From Actinomycetospora sp. (GTDB lineage Bacteria; Actinomycetota; Actinomycetes; Mycobacteriales; Pseudonocardiaceae), in the NCBI GenBank assembly GCA_029266415.1, contig JAQSWW010000006.1, positions 1 through 44,612 of the forward strand: a DNA stretch of 44,612 bases, read 5' to 3'. Positions within the stretch are counted from its first letter, which is position 1. Each line of letters opens with the position of its first letter. A program made the translations under genes and the position numbers. Shown piece after piece: positions 10,901 to 17,714 of the stretch. Below the pieces are notes generated by a model. It searched no databases and was not told the DNA's origin. It saw only the letters and a program-made list of their open reading frames with translations.

Positions 10901-11221
10901 GTGAAGCTACTGCGTCGCTCCCTGACCGCCACCGCTCTCATCGGCGCCGGCCTGGCCTGCACCACCGGTGCGGCCTTCGCCGGGGAGGGACACCACGACG
11001 GCGGCACCGAGCAGAACGGCCTGGTCAACGTCAGCGACGTCCAGACCATCGTGCCGACCAACGTCTGCGGCAACAACGTCCCGGTCAACGTGCTCGGGGT
11101 CCAGGTCCCGGTCCAGGACGTCGCCGGCACCGTCCCGATCCTCAGCTCCGTCGAGAAGGGCAGCGAGCAGGAGGCGGGCATCAGCAAGGACTGCGGCAAC
11201 GCCGTCGGCGCCGACAACTAG
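10901..11221 (+). CDS. Chaplin-like small secreted protein, copy 2
   Basis: This 106-residue paralogue of the preceding gene has a signal peptide with a likely cleavage after GAAFA, near residue 31, followed by a His/Gly/Asp-rich start (GEGHHDGG). The core NVCGNNVPVNVLGVQVP is closer to the chaplin VPVNVCGN motif than copy 1, and the same VPVQDVAGT block follows. Two cysteines are conserved at equivalent places. The tail is acidic. GTG 10901 has GAGGAGAA about 8 nt upstream. The two mature proteins are almost identical in the central 30 residues but differ at both ends, which suggests tandem duplication under selection on the core. A terminator-like hairpin lies 69 nt after the stop. Confidence 0.7.
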   Translation: MKLLRRSLTATALIGAGLACTTGAAFAGEGHHDGGTEQNGLVNVSDVQTIVPTNVCGNNVPVNVLGVQVPVQDVAGTVPILSSVEKGSEQEAGISKDCGNAVGADN

Positions 11222-11290
11222 ACCGACCACCAGACCGAGCGGGCTCGTCGATCCCCGCATCGACATCTGTGGCCCGTGAGGGGCACGAGC

Positions 11291-11320
11291 CCCCTCGGTA
11301 CCGGTTGCGGTGCCGAGGGG
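11291..11320 (+). terminator. Hairpin terminator after chaplin-like copy 2
   Basis: CCCCTCGGTACC (11291-11302) and GGTGCCGAGGGG (11309-11320) form a 12-bp stem with one G-U pair and a 6-nt loop. TTGCTCGCTC follows, so there is no real U tract, as is usual in high-GC actinobacteria. Confidence 0.65.
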
Positions 11321-11600
11321 TTGCTCGCTCCCCCCGACCGAAGGATCCGCCCGACCGGCGCCGTCGCGACGCCGTCGTCGGTGCCGGGGCGCGGGCCGAT
11401 CCATGGCTGCCCGACCCGCTCCGGGAGTCCCGAGGGGTTCCCCTCTCCTCGGGGTGCGTTCGGGTAGAGGACCCGGTGCGAGGCCGCCCGTCGGGGGAGG
11501 GTCTCGCGCCGGGTCCTCCTCCGGCGCGGGACGGCGGACCGTCGACGCCCACCGCGAGGCCGTCACGGACCTACGGCGTGTGCGGTCGAGGGCCCGTCCG
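11321..11600. other. Intergenic region before mscL
   Basis: No gene is supported here. The only structure I see is a compact palindrome GAGGGG-TT-CCCCTC at 11432-11445, nested in CCCGAGG (11429-11435) paired with CCTCGGG (11447-11453). These two pairings compete. It could be a second terminator or a switch-like hairpin in a longer transcript. Confidence 0.35.
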
Positions 11601-11610
11601 CCGCTACCCC

Positions 11611-11616
11611 TATCCT
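11611..11616 (+). promoter_or_regulatory. -10-like box TATCCT for mscL
   Basis: TATCCT lies about 37 nt before the mscL GTG, giving a short leader with a ribosome-binding site (AAGGAA at 11643). There is no clear -35. Confidence 0.4.
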
Positions 11617-11653
11617 CGGCACGGCAAGTGTTCCGCAAGCCGAAGGAATACCC

Positions 11654-12103
11654 GTGCTCAAGGGATTCAAGGATTTCCTGCTCCGCGGGAACGTCGTCGA
11701 CCTCGCGGTCGCCGTCGTCGTCGGCGCGGCGTTCACGGCCGTCGTCTCCGCGTTCACGAATGCGTTCCTCAAGCCGCTGATCCAGCTGGTATCCGGCGGC
11801 GGCGAATTCGCCGGGTCGTTCCTGGTGCGCGGCGTGGTGTTCGACTACGCGAGTTTCATCAACGCGGTCATCACGTTCCTGCTGACCGCCCTGGTCATCT
11901 ACTTCCTCGTCGTGACGCCGTTGCGGATCGTCGAGGAGCGGCGCCGACGCGGCGAGGAGGCGGGCCCCGCCGACCCCACCGACGTCGAGCTCCTGGCCGA
12001 GATCCGCGACCTGCTGCGCAACCAGGCCGCCCGCTCCACGTCGAACGACGGCCGCGGCACCGCGGGCGGTGCCGGCGGACGCATCCCCTACCAGGACCGC
12101 TGA
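11654..12103 (+). CDS. mscL: Large-conductance mechanosensitive channel MscL
   Basis: MscL is a pentameric pore in the cytoplasmic membrane that opens under high tension to release solutes on osmotic downshock. The 149 residues fit the family (about 130-150). The N-terminal amphipathic helix LKGFKDFLLRGNVVDLAVAVVVGAAF leads into the pore-lining TM1 with the gate residues. A short periplasmic loop (about 47-62) follows, then TM2 with FINAVITFLLTALVIYFLVV, and the cytoplasmic helix with PADPTDVELLAEIRDLL. GTG 11654 has AAGGAA 5 nt upstream. It stands alone between the chaplin-like genes and a GNAT remnant on the other strand. Confidence 0.95.
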   Translation: MLKGFKDFLLRGNVVDLAVAVVVGAAFTAVVSAFTNAFLKPLIQLVSGGGEFAGSFLVRGVVFDYASFINAVITFLLTALVIYFLVVTPLRIVEERRRRGEEAGPADPTDVELLAEIRDLLRNQAARSTSNDGRGTAGGAGGRIPYQDR

Positions 12104-12125
12104 GGCCCACGGGCGCCCGGAAGGC

Positions 12126-12354
12126 TCAGTCCTCCAGCGCCACGACCGGCCCGGCGGGCCCGTCGGCCGGGCACACGAACAGCCGCGTGCCCGGTGTCGC
12201 GAGGTAGGTGCCTGCGAGGTCGTCGAGGTCGGCGTGCAGCCGGGGGTCGTACCCCCCGAGGTCGCGGGCGAGCACCGCACGCATGTGGACCGGCGGCCGG
12301 GAGGTCCTCGTGCCGCACCGGCCGGACGACGGGCGGCGCGAGGGCGACGGTCAT
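12126..12354 (-). pseudogene. GNAT acetyltransferase remnant, frameshifted and truncated
   Basis: The minus strand from ATG 12354 reads MTVALAPPVVRPVRHEDLPAA, a typical GNAT opening, then loses frame near 12290. A second frame beginning at 12284 continues sensibly as MRAVLARDLGGYDPRLHADLDDLAGTYLATPGTRLFVCPADGP and stops at 12126. Together they make about the first 75 residues of a GNAT domain. The acetyl-CoA binding motif and everything after it are missing. The overlap of the two frames (a 1-nt-type shift) and the missing C-terminal half argue for a decayed gene. A 52-residue protein from the second frame cannot be excluded. The 279 nt from 12355 to 12633 hold no gene I can support. Confidence 0.55.
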
Positions 12355-12633
12355 GGCGTCACTGTTGCACTTCACTGGCAACGGGAGGGTTCAACGGCCG
12401 TGATCTTGCCCCGGGTGCGCCAACCCTCGACCCGGTGTCATTGCCACCCGGGGGTGACTGCTCCGATCGGGGTGTGGTGACGGAGAGCGATGCTGCGCAC
12501 CGCTCACGCTCCCGGATCGAACGGCGGTCCACCCCTATCCACCGATCGGAGTATCAGGTGACGGCCACTCGGCGCCGTTGACCGGGTCGAGGGTCGGAAC
12601 ACCGGCCCGGAGGTGGACGTCGGGGGAGGCGCG

Positions 12634-14013
12634 GTGCGGACGGTGGTGCGGCAGGACCACGACATCCCGGCGCCGCGAGGCGCCGCCGCGTCCCGCCCGA
12701 CGTCCACCCGCACCCGCCCCGTCACCGTCGAGCTCCCGGCCCTGACCGGCCTGCGCGCGGTCGCCGCGGTCTGGGTGCTGCTGCACCACCTGAGCTTCCT
12801 GCCCGTCTCCGGCTACGCGGGCTGGTTCGCCCCCGTCGCGCCGTTGATCGGGGCGGGGACGCTGGGCGTCGACCTGTTCTTCGCCCTCTCCGGTTTCCTG
12901 CTCGCCCGCTCCTACCTCGACCGGTGGCGCGGTACCCCCGGCCCGCGGCAGGCGCTGGGCTTCGTCTGGGCCCGCGTGGCCCGTGTCTGGCCGCTGTACG
13001 CGGTCGTGGTGGTCCTGGCCGGGCTGTGGTGCGCCGCGCGCGCCGTCCTGGGGAGCGACGGCGTGATCACGTGGCAGGGCGCCCAGCCCGGCCTGGACCC
13101 CCTGAGCTGGCTGCGTCAGCTGACGATGACGCAGATGTGGGACTCCGGCGGCATCGACGGCGTCTCGTTCGTCCTGCCGGCGTGGTCGATCAGCGCCGAG
13201 TGGGCGGCCTACCTCGCGTTCCCGCTGCTCGCCGGTGCCGCCTGGCTGGTGCGCGGTTGGCCGCGCCCCCTGCTCGCCGTGCTCGCGGTCCTCGCCGCGT
13301 CACCGACCGCCCTCGTCGCGGTCCGCGGGGCCTTCGGCGGGTCGTTCGACGGGTTCTGGGCGGTCCGCCTCGTCGCCGGCTTCACCGCCGGGGTGCTGGC
13401 CTGGCTGGTCGTGCGGCGCGTGCCGCGGACGGCGACGGTCTCCCGCTGGGCCCACCGGGTGCTGCTGGTGGCGATCGCCGAGATCGTCCTGGTCGTCTAC
13501 TGGGCCGCCACCGCGCCGCCCTCCGCCGCGTTCGCCGCCGACGCCCGCGTCTTCCTCGCCGCGCCGCTGATGCCGGTGCTGCTGGGCGCGCTGTCGCTCA
13601 CCGACGGCCCCGTGGCCCGGGCGCTGGGCGGTGCGCGGCTGCGCCACGGCGGCCGCATCTCCTACGCGGTCTACCTCGTGCACTTCCCCCTGATCGAGAT
13701 GGCGCTCGTCGCCATGACTCGCATCCCTGCGCTCGCCCCGGACACGGCGGCGGCCGCCCTGCTCGTGCCCCACCTCGCGGTGGCGTCCCTGGTGCTCGCG
13801 CACCTGGCGTACCGCTGGGTGGAGGAGCCCGCGCAGGCCTGGATGCGGGACCGGGACCCGTCGCGGCGCCGGGGTGGCGCGCGCCGCGACGTCGCGGAGA
13901 CCCGGCGTCCGGAGGTCACCCCGCCCTCCGGTCACCGGGCGGCCGGGCGGCGGGGGGGCAGCCACGCCGTCCGGCCGGCGACGGGCAACACCCCGTCGCT
14001 GCACGCGGCCTGA
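12634..14013 (+). CDS. Acyltransferase 3 family membrane protein (OafA-like)
   Basis: This protein of about 459 residues has ten or so hydrophobic segments. After a basic N-terminal tail, ELPALTGLRAVAAVWVLLHHLSFLP carries the catalytic-type His pair (51-52), and GTLGVDLFFALSGFLLARSYLDRW is the second signature. LPAWSISAEWAAYLAFPLLA and, near the end, GGRISYAVYLVHFPLIEM complete the acyltransferase 3 pattern. These proteins transfer acyl groups to sugars of the cell envelope or antibiotics; the substrate is unknown. The Arg/Gly-rich C-terminal 50 residues are probably disordered. The start is uncertain: GTG 12634 has GGGGGAGG 4 nt upstream, GTG 12613 would add seven residues, and GTG 12643 would remove three. 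Confidence 0.85.
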   Translation: MRTVVRQDHDIPAPRGAAASRPTSTRTRPVTVELPALTGLRAVAAVWVLLHHLSFLPVSGYAGWFAPVAPLIGAGTLGVDLFFALSGFLLARSYLDRWRGTPGPRQALGFVWARVARVWPLYAVVVVLAGLWCAARAVLGSDGVITWQGAQPGLDPLSWLRQLTMTQMWDSGGIDGVSFVLPAWSISAEWAAYLAFPLLAGAAWLVRGWPRPLLAVLAVLAASPTALVAVRGAFGGSFDGFWAVRLVAGFTAGVLAWLVVRRVPRTATVSRWAHRVLLVAIAEIVLVVYWAATAPPSAAFAADARVFLAAPLMPVLLGALSLTDGPVARALGGARLRHGGRISYAVYLVHFPLIEMALVAMTRIPALAPDTAAAALLVPHLAVASLVLAHLAYRWVEEPAQAWMRDRDPSRRRGGARRDVAETRRPEVTPPSGHRAAGRRGGSHAVRPATGNTPSLHAA

Positions 14014-14022
14014 GCCGGGGGC

Positions 14023-14637
14023 TCACGAGCCCGGAGGGCCGAGGTCGTTGAGCCGCAGCAGTGCGGCGGGACCGTCGGCCGCGGGCCGGACGACGGTGCG
14101 CGCGCCGTTCTCCAGCCGCGGGAACACCGCGCGGTAGTGGTCGAGCGGGAGCCCCAGCATCGAGCACAGCAGCAGGCGCAGCAGCGTCTGGTGGGCGACG
14201 ACGAGCACCCGGCCGTCGGGGTGGGCGGCTACGGCCTCGGCGAGCACCGGGGCCGCGCGGGCGACGGCGTCGGCGCCGGGCTCGCCCCCGGGCAGCGGGG
14301 CGCTCGCGGGCCGGCGCAGGAACGCGGCGACCGCGTCGGGGTACTCCGCCGACGTCTCCTCACGGGTGTGCCCGTCGGCCTTGCCGAAGTCGACCTCGAC
14401 CAGGCGCCCGTCCACCCGGCACGCCAGGCCCGCGGCCTCGGCGGCCGCGGTGGCCGTCTCGCGGGCCCGCCGCAGCGGCGACGTCAGCACCGCGTCGAGG
14501 TCCGCCCGGGCCGCCCATCGGGCGAGCTCAGCCGCCTGCTCCCGCCCGCGCGGGGTGAGCGGGACGTCGGAGCGCCCCGCGTAGCGGTCGCTGTGCCACA
14601 CGGTCTCGCCGTGGCGCACCAGCACCAGCTCGGTCAC
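14023..14637 (-). CDS. Histidine phosphatase (phosphoglycerate mutase-like, acid-phosphatase type)
   Basis: The 204-residue protein begins VTELVLVRHGETVWHSDRYAGRSD, with the catalytic RHG (His9) of the histidine phosphatase superfamily. SPLRRARETA supplies the second phosphate-binding Arg, EVDFGKADG the Glu general acid (about residue 81), and VLVVAHQTLLRLLL the second His (149). Small members of this branch act on diverse phosphomonoesters; no substrate is evident. The start GTG 14637 overlaps the stop of a 36-codon ORF by 4 nt (GTGA), so translation is probably coupled to it. The gene ends 9 nt from the acyltransferase stop, tail to tail. Confidence 0.88.
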   Translation of the reverse strand: MTELVLVRHGETVWHSDRYAGRSDVPLTPRGREQAAELARWAARADLDAVLTSPLRRARETATAAAEAAGLACRVDGRLVEVDFGKADGHTREETSAEYPDAVAAFLRRPASAPLPGGEPGADAVARAAPVLAEAVAAHPDGRVLVVAHQTLLRLLLCSMLGLPLDHYRAVFPRLENGARTVVRPAADGPAALLRLNDLGPPGS

Positions 14638-14744
14638 GTGTCCTCCCCGGGCGGGCCGATCCCGCCGCGGTCGGCCAGCGTGGCCCGGAACGCCGCGTAG
14701 CGCTCGTCGATCGCGGAATCGTGGTCGCGGGCGTCGTCGTACAT
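14634..14744 (-). CDS. 36-residue small protein coupled to the histidine phosphatase
   Basis: ATG 14744 opens a short acidic protein (MYDDARDHDSAIDERYAAF and onward) that ends in the same GTGA at which the phosphatase starts. Its central segment SAIDERYAAFRATLADR could form one amphipathic helix. No family is recognised. Upstream, GACACTGGGTGTC is an inverted repeat (GACAC and GTGTC around TGG) touching the start codon, and its GACACT part could act as a leaderless -10. It may be a real small protein, a leader that sets phosphatase translation, or the true N-terminal extension of something degraded. Confidence 0.4.
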   Translation of the reverse strand: MYDDARDHDSAIDERYAAFRATLADRGGIGPPGEDT

Positions 14745-14924
14745 GACACCCAGTGTCAGTGGCCGTCGCTGGCCAGGACGACAGCGCGACGTGGTGTCCA
14801 CCGCGACACCGCCGACGCGCCGCGGGTCGGTGCCCCGCCGTCGATGACGCCCCGGAGGACCGTGCCCTCGCCGGACACGGCGCGAGCCGCCATGATCGCG
14901 GGGCCGGACGAGGGGAGGGTGCCC

Positions 14925-15572
14925 GTGACATCCCGCGAGCTCGCGTCCACCCGCGCCGCCGTCGTCGAGCACGCGCGGCGGCTGGTGGCCGACGGCCTGG
15001 TCGTGGGCACGGCCGGGAACCTCTCGGCGCGCGTGGGCGAGCTGATCGCGGTGACGCCCTCGGGTGTCGACTACGCGGTGATGACCCCCGAGGACGTCGT
15101 CCTCGTCGACCTCGACGGTGCCGTCGTCGACGGGCACCTGCGGCCCACCAGCGAGCTGCCGCTGCACCTGCTCTGCCACCGCCGCCACGACGCCCGGGCG
15201 GTGGTGCACACCCACTCGGCCGCAGCGGTGGCGCTGTCGTTGCTGCGCGACGACGTGCCGCTGGTGCACTACCAGACCGCGATCTTCGGCGGCCGGGTCG
15301 CCGTGGCCGACTACGCGCCGTTCGGCACCGACGAGCTGGCCGCCCACGTCTCCGCCGCCCTCACCGACCGCACCGCCGCGGTGATGCGCCACCACGGCAC
15401 GCTGGTCGTCGCGAACACCCTCGCCGGCGCCGACGTCGGGGCCCGGCACCTCGAGTGGCTGTGCGACGTGTGGCTGCGCGCGGCCGCGGTCGGGGTGCCG
15501 CGCGAGCTGTCCGACGAGCAGGTCGCGGACGTCGCCCGCCGCCTCGCCGGGTACGGGCAGACGACCCGTTAG
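14925..15572 (+). CDS. Class II aldolase (L-fuculose-phosphate aldolase family)
   Basis: This 215-residue cytosolic enzyme has the length of FucA/AraD-type aldolases. VVGTAGNLSARVGELIAVTPSGVDYAVM is the phosphate-binding N-terminal block. RPTSELPLH contains the catalytic Glu77. The Zn ligands are His95 and His97 in VVHTHSAAAVAL and His157 in MRHHGTLV. It would cleave a sugar phosphate to dihydroxyacetone phosphate or a related C3 unit plus an aldehyde; the exact substrate is unknown. GTG 14925 is preceded by GGGGAGG at a 6-nt spacing, and the protein then begins where relatives do. It converges on dprE2 with a 4-nt overlap of the two genes. Confidence 0.9.
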   Translation: MTSRELASTRAAVVEHARRLVADGLVVGTAGNLSARVGELIAVTPSGVDYAVMTPEDVVLVDLDGAVVDGHLRPTSELPLHLLCHRRHDARAVVHTHSAAAVALSLLRDDVPLVHYQTAIFGGRVAVADYAPFGTDELAAHVSAALTDRTAAVMRHHGTLVVANTLAGADVGARHLEWLCDVWLRAAAVGVPRELSDEQVADVARRLAGYGQTTR

Positions 15573-16324
15573 ACGGGCAGGCGGCGGAACACCGGGCGCG
15601 GGATGTGTCGCAGCACCGACATCACCGCGCGCAGCGGGGCCGGCGCCCAGACCAGCTCCCGGCCCTTCGTCACGGCGTCGACGACGATCTCGGCGACCTT
15701 CTCCGGAGTGGTGGACAGCGGCGCGGGGTCCATCCCGGCGGTCATCTTCGAGTGCACGAAGCCGGGGCGCACGATCGTCACGCCGATCCCGTCGGGGCGC
15801 AGGGCCTCGGTGAGCCCGGTGTAGAACGCGTCCATGCCGGCCTTGGTGGAGCCGTAGACGAAGTTCGAGCGGCGGGCGCGCTCCCCGGCCACGCTCGACA
15901 GGGCGACGATCCGCCCGTGGCCCTGGGCGCGGAACTCCGCGGCCAGCGCGACGCCGACCGACACCGTCGCCACGTAGTTGACCTCGGCGAGCTCGACCGC
16001 GACGTCGATGTCCTGCCAGGCCTTCTCCTGGTCACCGAGCAGCCCGAAGGCCACCACGGCGATGTCGATGTCGCCGCCGGCGAACGCCTTGCGCACGGCC
16101 TCGGTGTGCACCGCGGCGTCGCGCGCGTCGAACTCGACGGTCTCGACCGACGCGCCGGCGCGGGTGAGGCGGGCGGCGGCGTCGGCGAGCCGCGGCGACT
16201 GGCGACCGGCCAGCACCACGCGCACCGGGCCACCGGTGAGGTAGCGCTCGGCGATCGCGAGGCCGATCTCGGACGTGCCGCCCAGGAGCAGCAGGGACGT
16301 CGGGTGGCCGACGGCGTCGATCAT
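15569..16324 (-). CDS. dprE2: Decaprenylphosphoryl-2-keto-ribose reductase DprE2
   Basis: DprE2 reduces decaprenylphosphoryl-2-keto-erythro-pentose to decaprenylphosphoryl-D-arabinose, the donor for arabinan. The 251 residues are a classical short-chain dehydrogenase: a Rossmann start LLLLGGTSEIGLAIAERY (11-28), NAG replaced by VAFG, and the catalytic Ser in ALSSVAGERARR with Tyr157 and Lys161 in NFVYGSTKAGMDAFY. These blocks match mycobacterial DprE2. ATG 16324 has GAGGAGAA just upstream. dprE1 ends 8 nt before it, so the two subunits of the epimerase are transcribed together, as in mycobacteria. Confidence 0.95.
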   Translation of the reverse strand: MIDAVGHPTSLLLLGGTSEIGLAIAERYLTGGPVRVVLAGRQSPRLADAAARLTRAGASVETVEFDARDAAVHTEAVRKAFAGGDIDIAVVAFGLLGDQEKAWQDIDVAVELAEVNYVATVSVGVALAAEFRAQGHGRIVALSSVAGERARRSNFVYGSTKAGMDAFYTGLTEALRPDGIGVTIVRPGFVHSKMTAGMDPAPLSTTPEKVAEIVVDAVTKGRELVWAPAPLRAVMSVLRHIPRPVFRRLPV

Positions 16325-16332
16325 GGTTCTCC

Positions 16333-17703
16333 TCAGGGGGTGAGCCGGAGGCGGCGCGACATGTCCGACGCGAACACACCGTCGGGGTCGGCGGCGTCGC
16401 GGATCTTGCGCCACTCGTCCAGCCGCGGGTACATGGCGGCGAACGTGTCGTGGTCGGTGCGGGAGTCCTTGGCGGTGTAGAGACGCCCGCCCATGGCCAG
16501 CACGCGCTCGTCGAGGGAGCGGCAGAACGCGCCCAGGCCCTCGACGATCGGGAAGTCGACGCAGATGTTCCAGCCCGGCATCGGGAACGACAGCGGCGCC
16601 CGGTTGCCCTCGCCGAACTTCTTGAAGACGTTGAGGAACGAGACGTGCCCGGACTCGGCGATGTCGCGCACGATCGCCCGGAACTCGGCCTCGGCCGCCA
16701 GCGGGACGATGAACTGGTACTGCAGGAAGCCCTTCGAGCCGTAGGCCCGGTTCCAGTCCCCGAACAGGTCCAGCGGGTGGTAGAAGGCCGTCAGGTTCTG
16801 GATCTGGCCACGCTTGTTCTTCGTCTTGCGGTAGTACAGCTCTCCGATCGCCGAGAAGGTGAGCTTGTTCGCGAGCCCGTTCGGGAACACGTCGGGCAGG
16901 TCGACCAGCGTGGGCGCGTCGAACTTCAGCGGGTCGCGGCGCAGCGTCGCGGGCAGCTCGTCGAGCCGCGCCAGCGAGCCGCGGCCCAGCGCCGCGCGGC
17001 CCAGCTTCGATCCCGTCGAGATCGAGTCGAACCACGCCGACGAGTAGTCGTAGGCCTCGTCGGAGCCGTCGGAGAAGCGCTCGATGGTCTCGTCGAGGTC
17101 CGCCGTGCGCTCGGTGTCGGCGACGAAGTACGCGGTCTCGGTCTTCGTCATGCGGATGGTCGCCCGCAGGATGACGCCGGTCAGCCCGATGCCGCCGACC
17201 GTCGCCCAGAACAGCTCGGACTCCTGGCCGTCGGGCTCGAGGCGGCGGACCTCGCCCGAGGCGAGCATCAGGTCCATCGACACGACGTGGTCGCCGAAGC
17301 TGCCGGCCGTGTGGTGGTTCTTGCCGTGGATGTCGTTGGCGATCGCCCCGCCGATGGTCACCTGGCGGGTGCCCGGCAGCACCGGCACCCACAGGCCGAA
17401 CGGCAGCGCGACGCGCATGAGGCGGTCGAGCGAGACGCCCGCGTCGAGGTCGATCAGGCCGGTCTCGGCGTCGACGGCGTGGATGCGGTCCCGCGCGGTC
17501 ATGTCGAGGACGAGCCCGCCGGCGTTCTGGGCGGTGTCGCCGTAGGACCGCCCGAGGCCCCGCGCGATCACGCCGCGCGAGCCGGCCCCGGCGATCGCCT
17601 CCGCCAGCGCCGGGGTGGAGGCGACGTCGTCGCCGGTGAGCACGGTGGCCCGGCTCGGGGCCGTGCGGGCCCACCCGGCGAGCGTCTTCACGGAGCGTGG
17701 CAT
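16333..17703 (-). CDS. dprE1: Decaprenylphosphoryl-beta-D-ribose oxidase DprE1
   Basis: DprE1 is the FAD-dependent oxidase that makes the 2-keto intermediate in the epimerisation of decaprenylphosphoryl ribose; it acts on the periplasmic side or near the membrane. The 456 residues match the family (about 460). The FAD domain contains [15 protein letters not shown] and [17 protein letters not shown], with the His that holds the flavin, and later [17 protein letters not shown]. The substrate domain has [10 protein letters not shown] and [16 protein letters not shown], where Cys381 corresponds to the benzothiazinone-reactive Cys387 of M. tuberculosis. [20 protein letters not shown] follows, with the active-site Lys. 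It starts 11 nt after the upstream emb stop and runs into dprE2. Confidence 0.96.
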   Translation of the reverse strand: MPRSVKTLAGWARTAPSRATVLTGDDVASTPALAEAIAGAGSRGVIARGLGRSYGDTAQNAGGLVLDMTARDRIHAVDAETGLIDLDAGVSLDRLMRVALPFGLWVPVLPGTRQVTIGGAIANDIHGKNHHTAGSFGDHVVSMDLMLASGEVRRLEPDGQESELFWATVGGIGLTGVILRATIRMTKTETAYFVADTERTADLDETIERFSDGSDEAYDYSSAWFDSISTGSKLGRAALGRGSLARLDELPATLRRDPLKFDAPTLVDLPDVFPNGLANKLTFSAIGELYYRKTKNKRGQIQNLTAFYHPLDLFGDWNRAYGSKGFLQYQFIVPLAAEAEFRAIVRDIAESGHVSFLNVFKKFGEGNRAPLSFPMPGWNICVDFPIVEGLGAFCRSLDERVLAMGGRLYTAKDSRTDHDTFAAMYPRLDEWRKIRDAADPDGVFASDMSRRLRLTP

Positions 17704-17714
17704 CCCGCGCGAGT

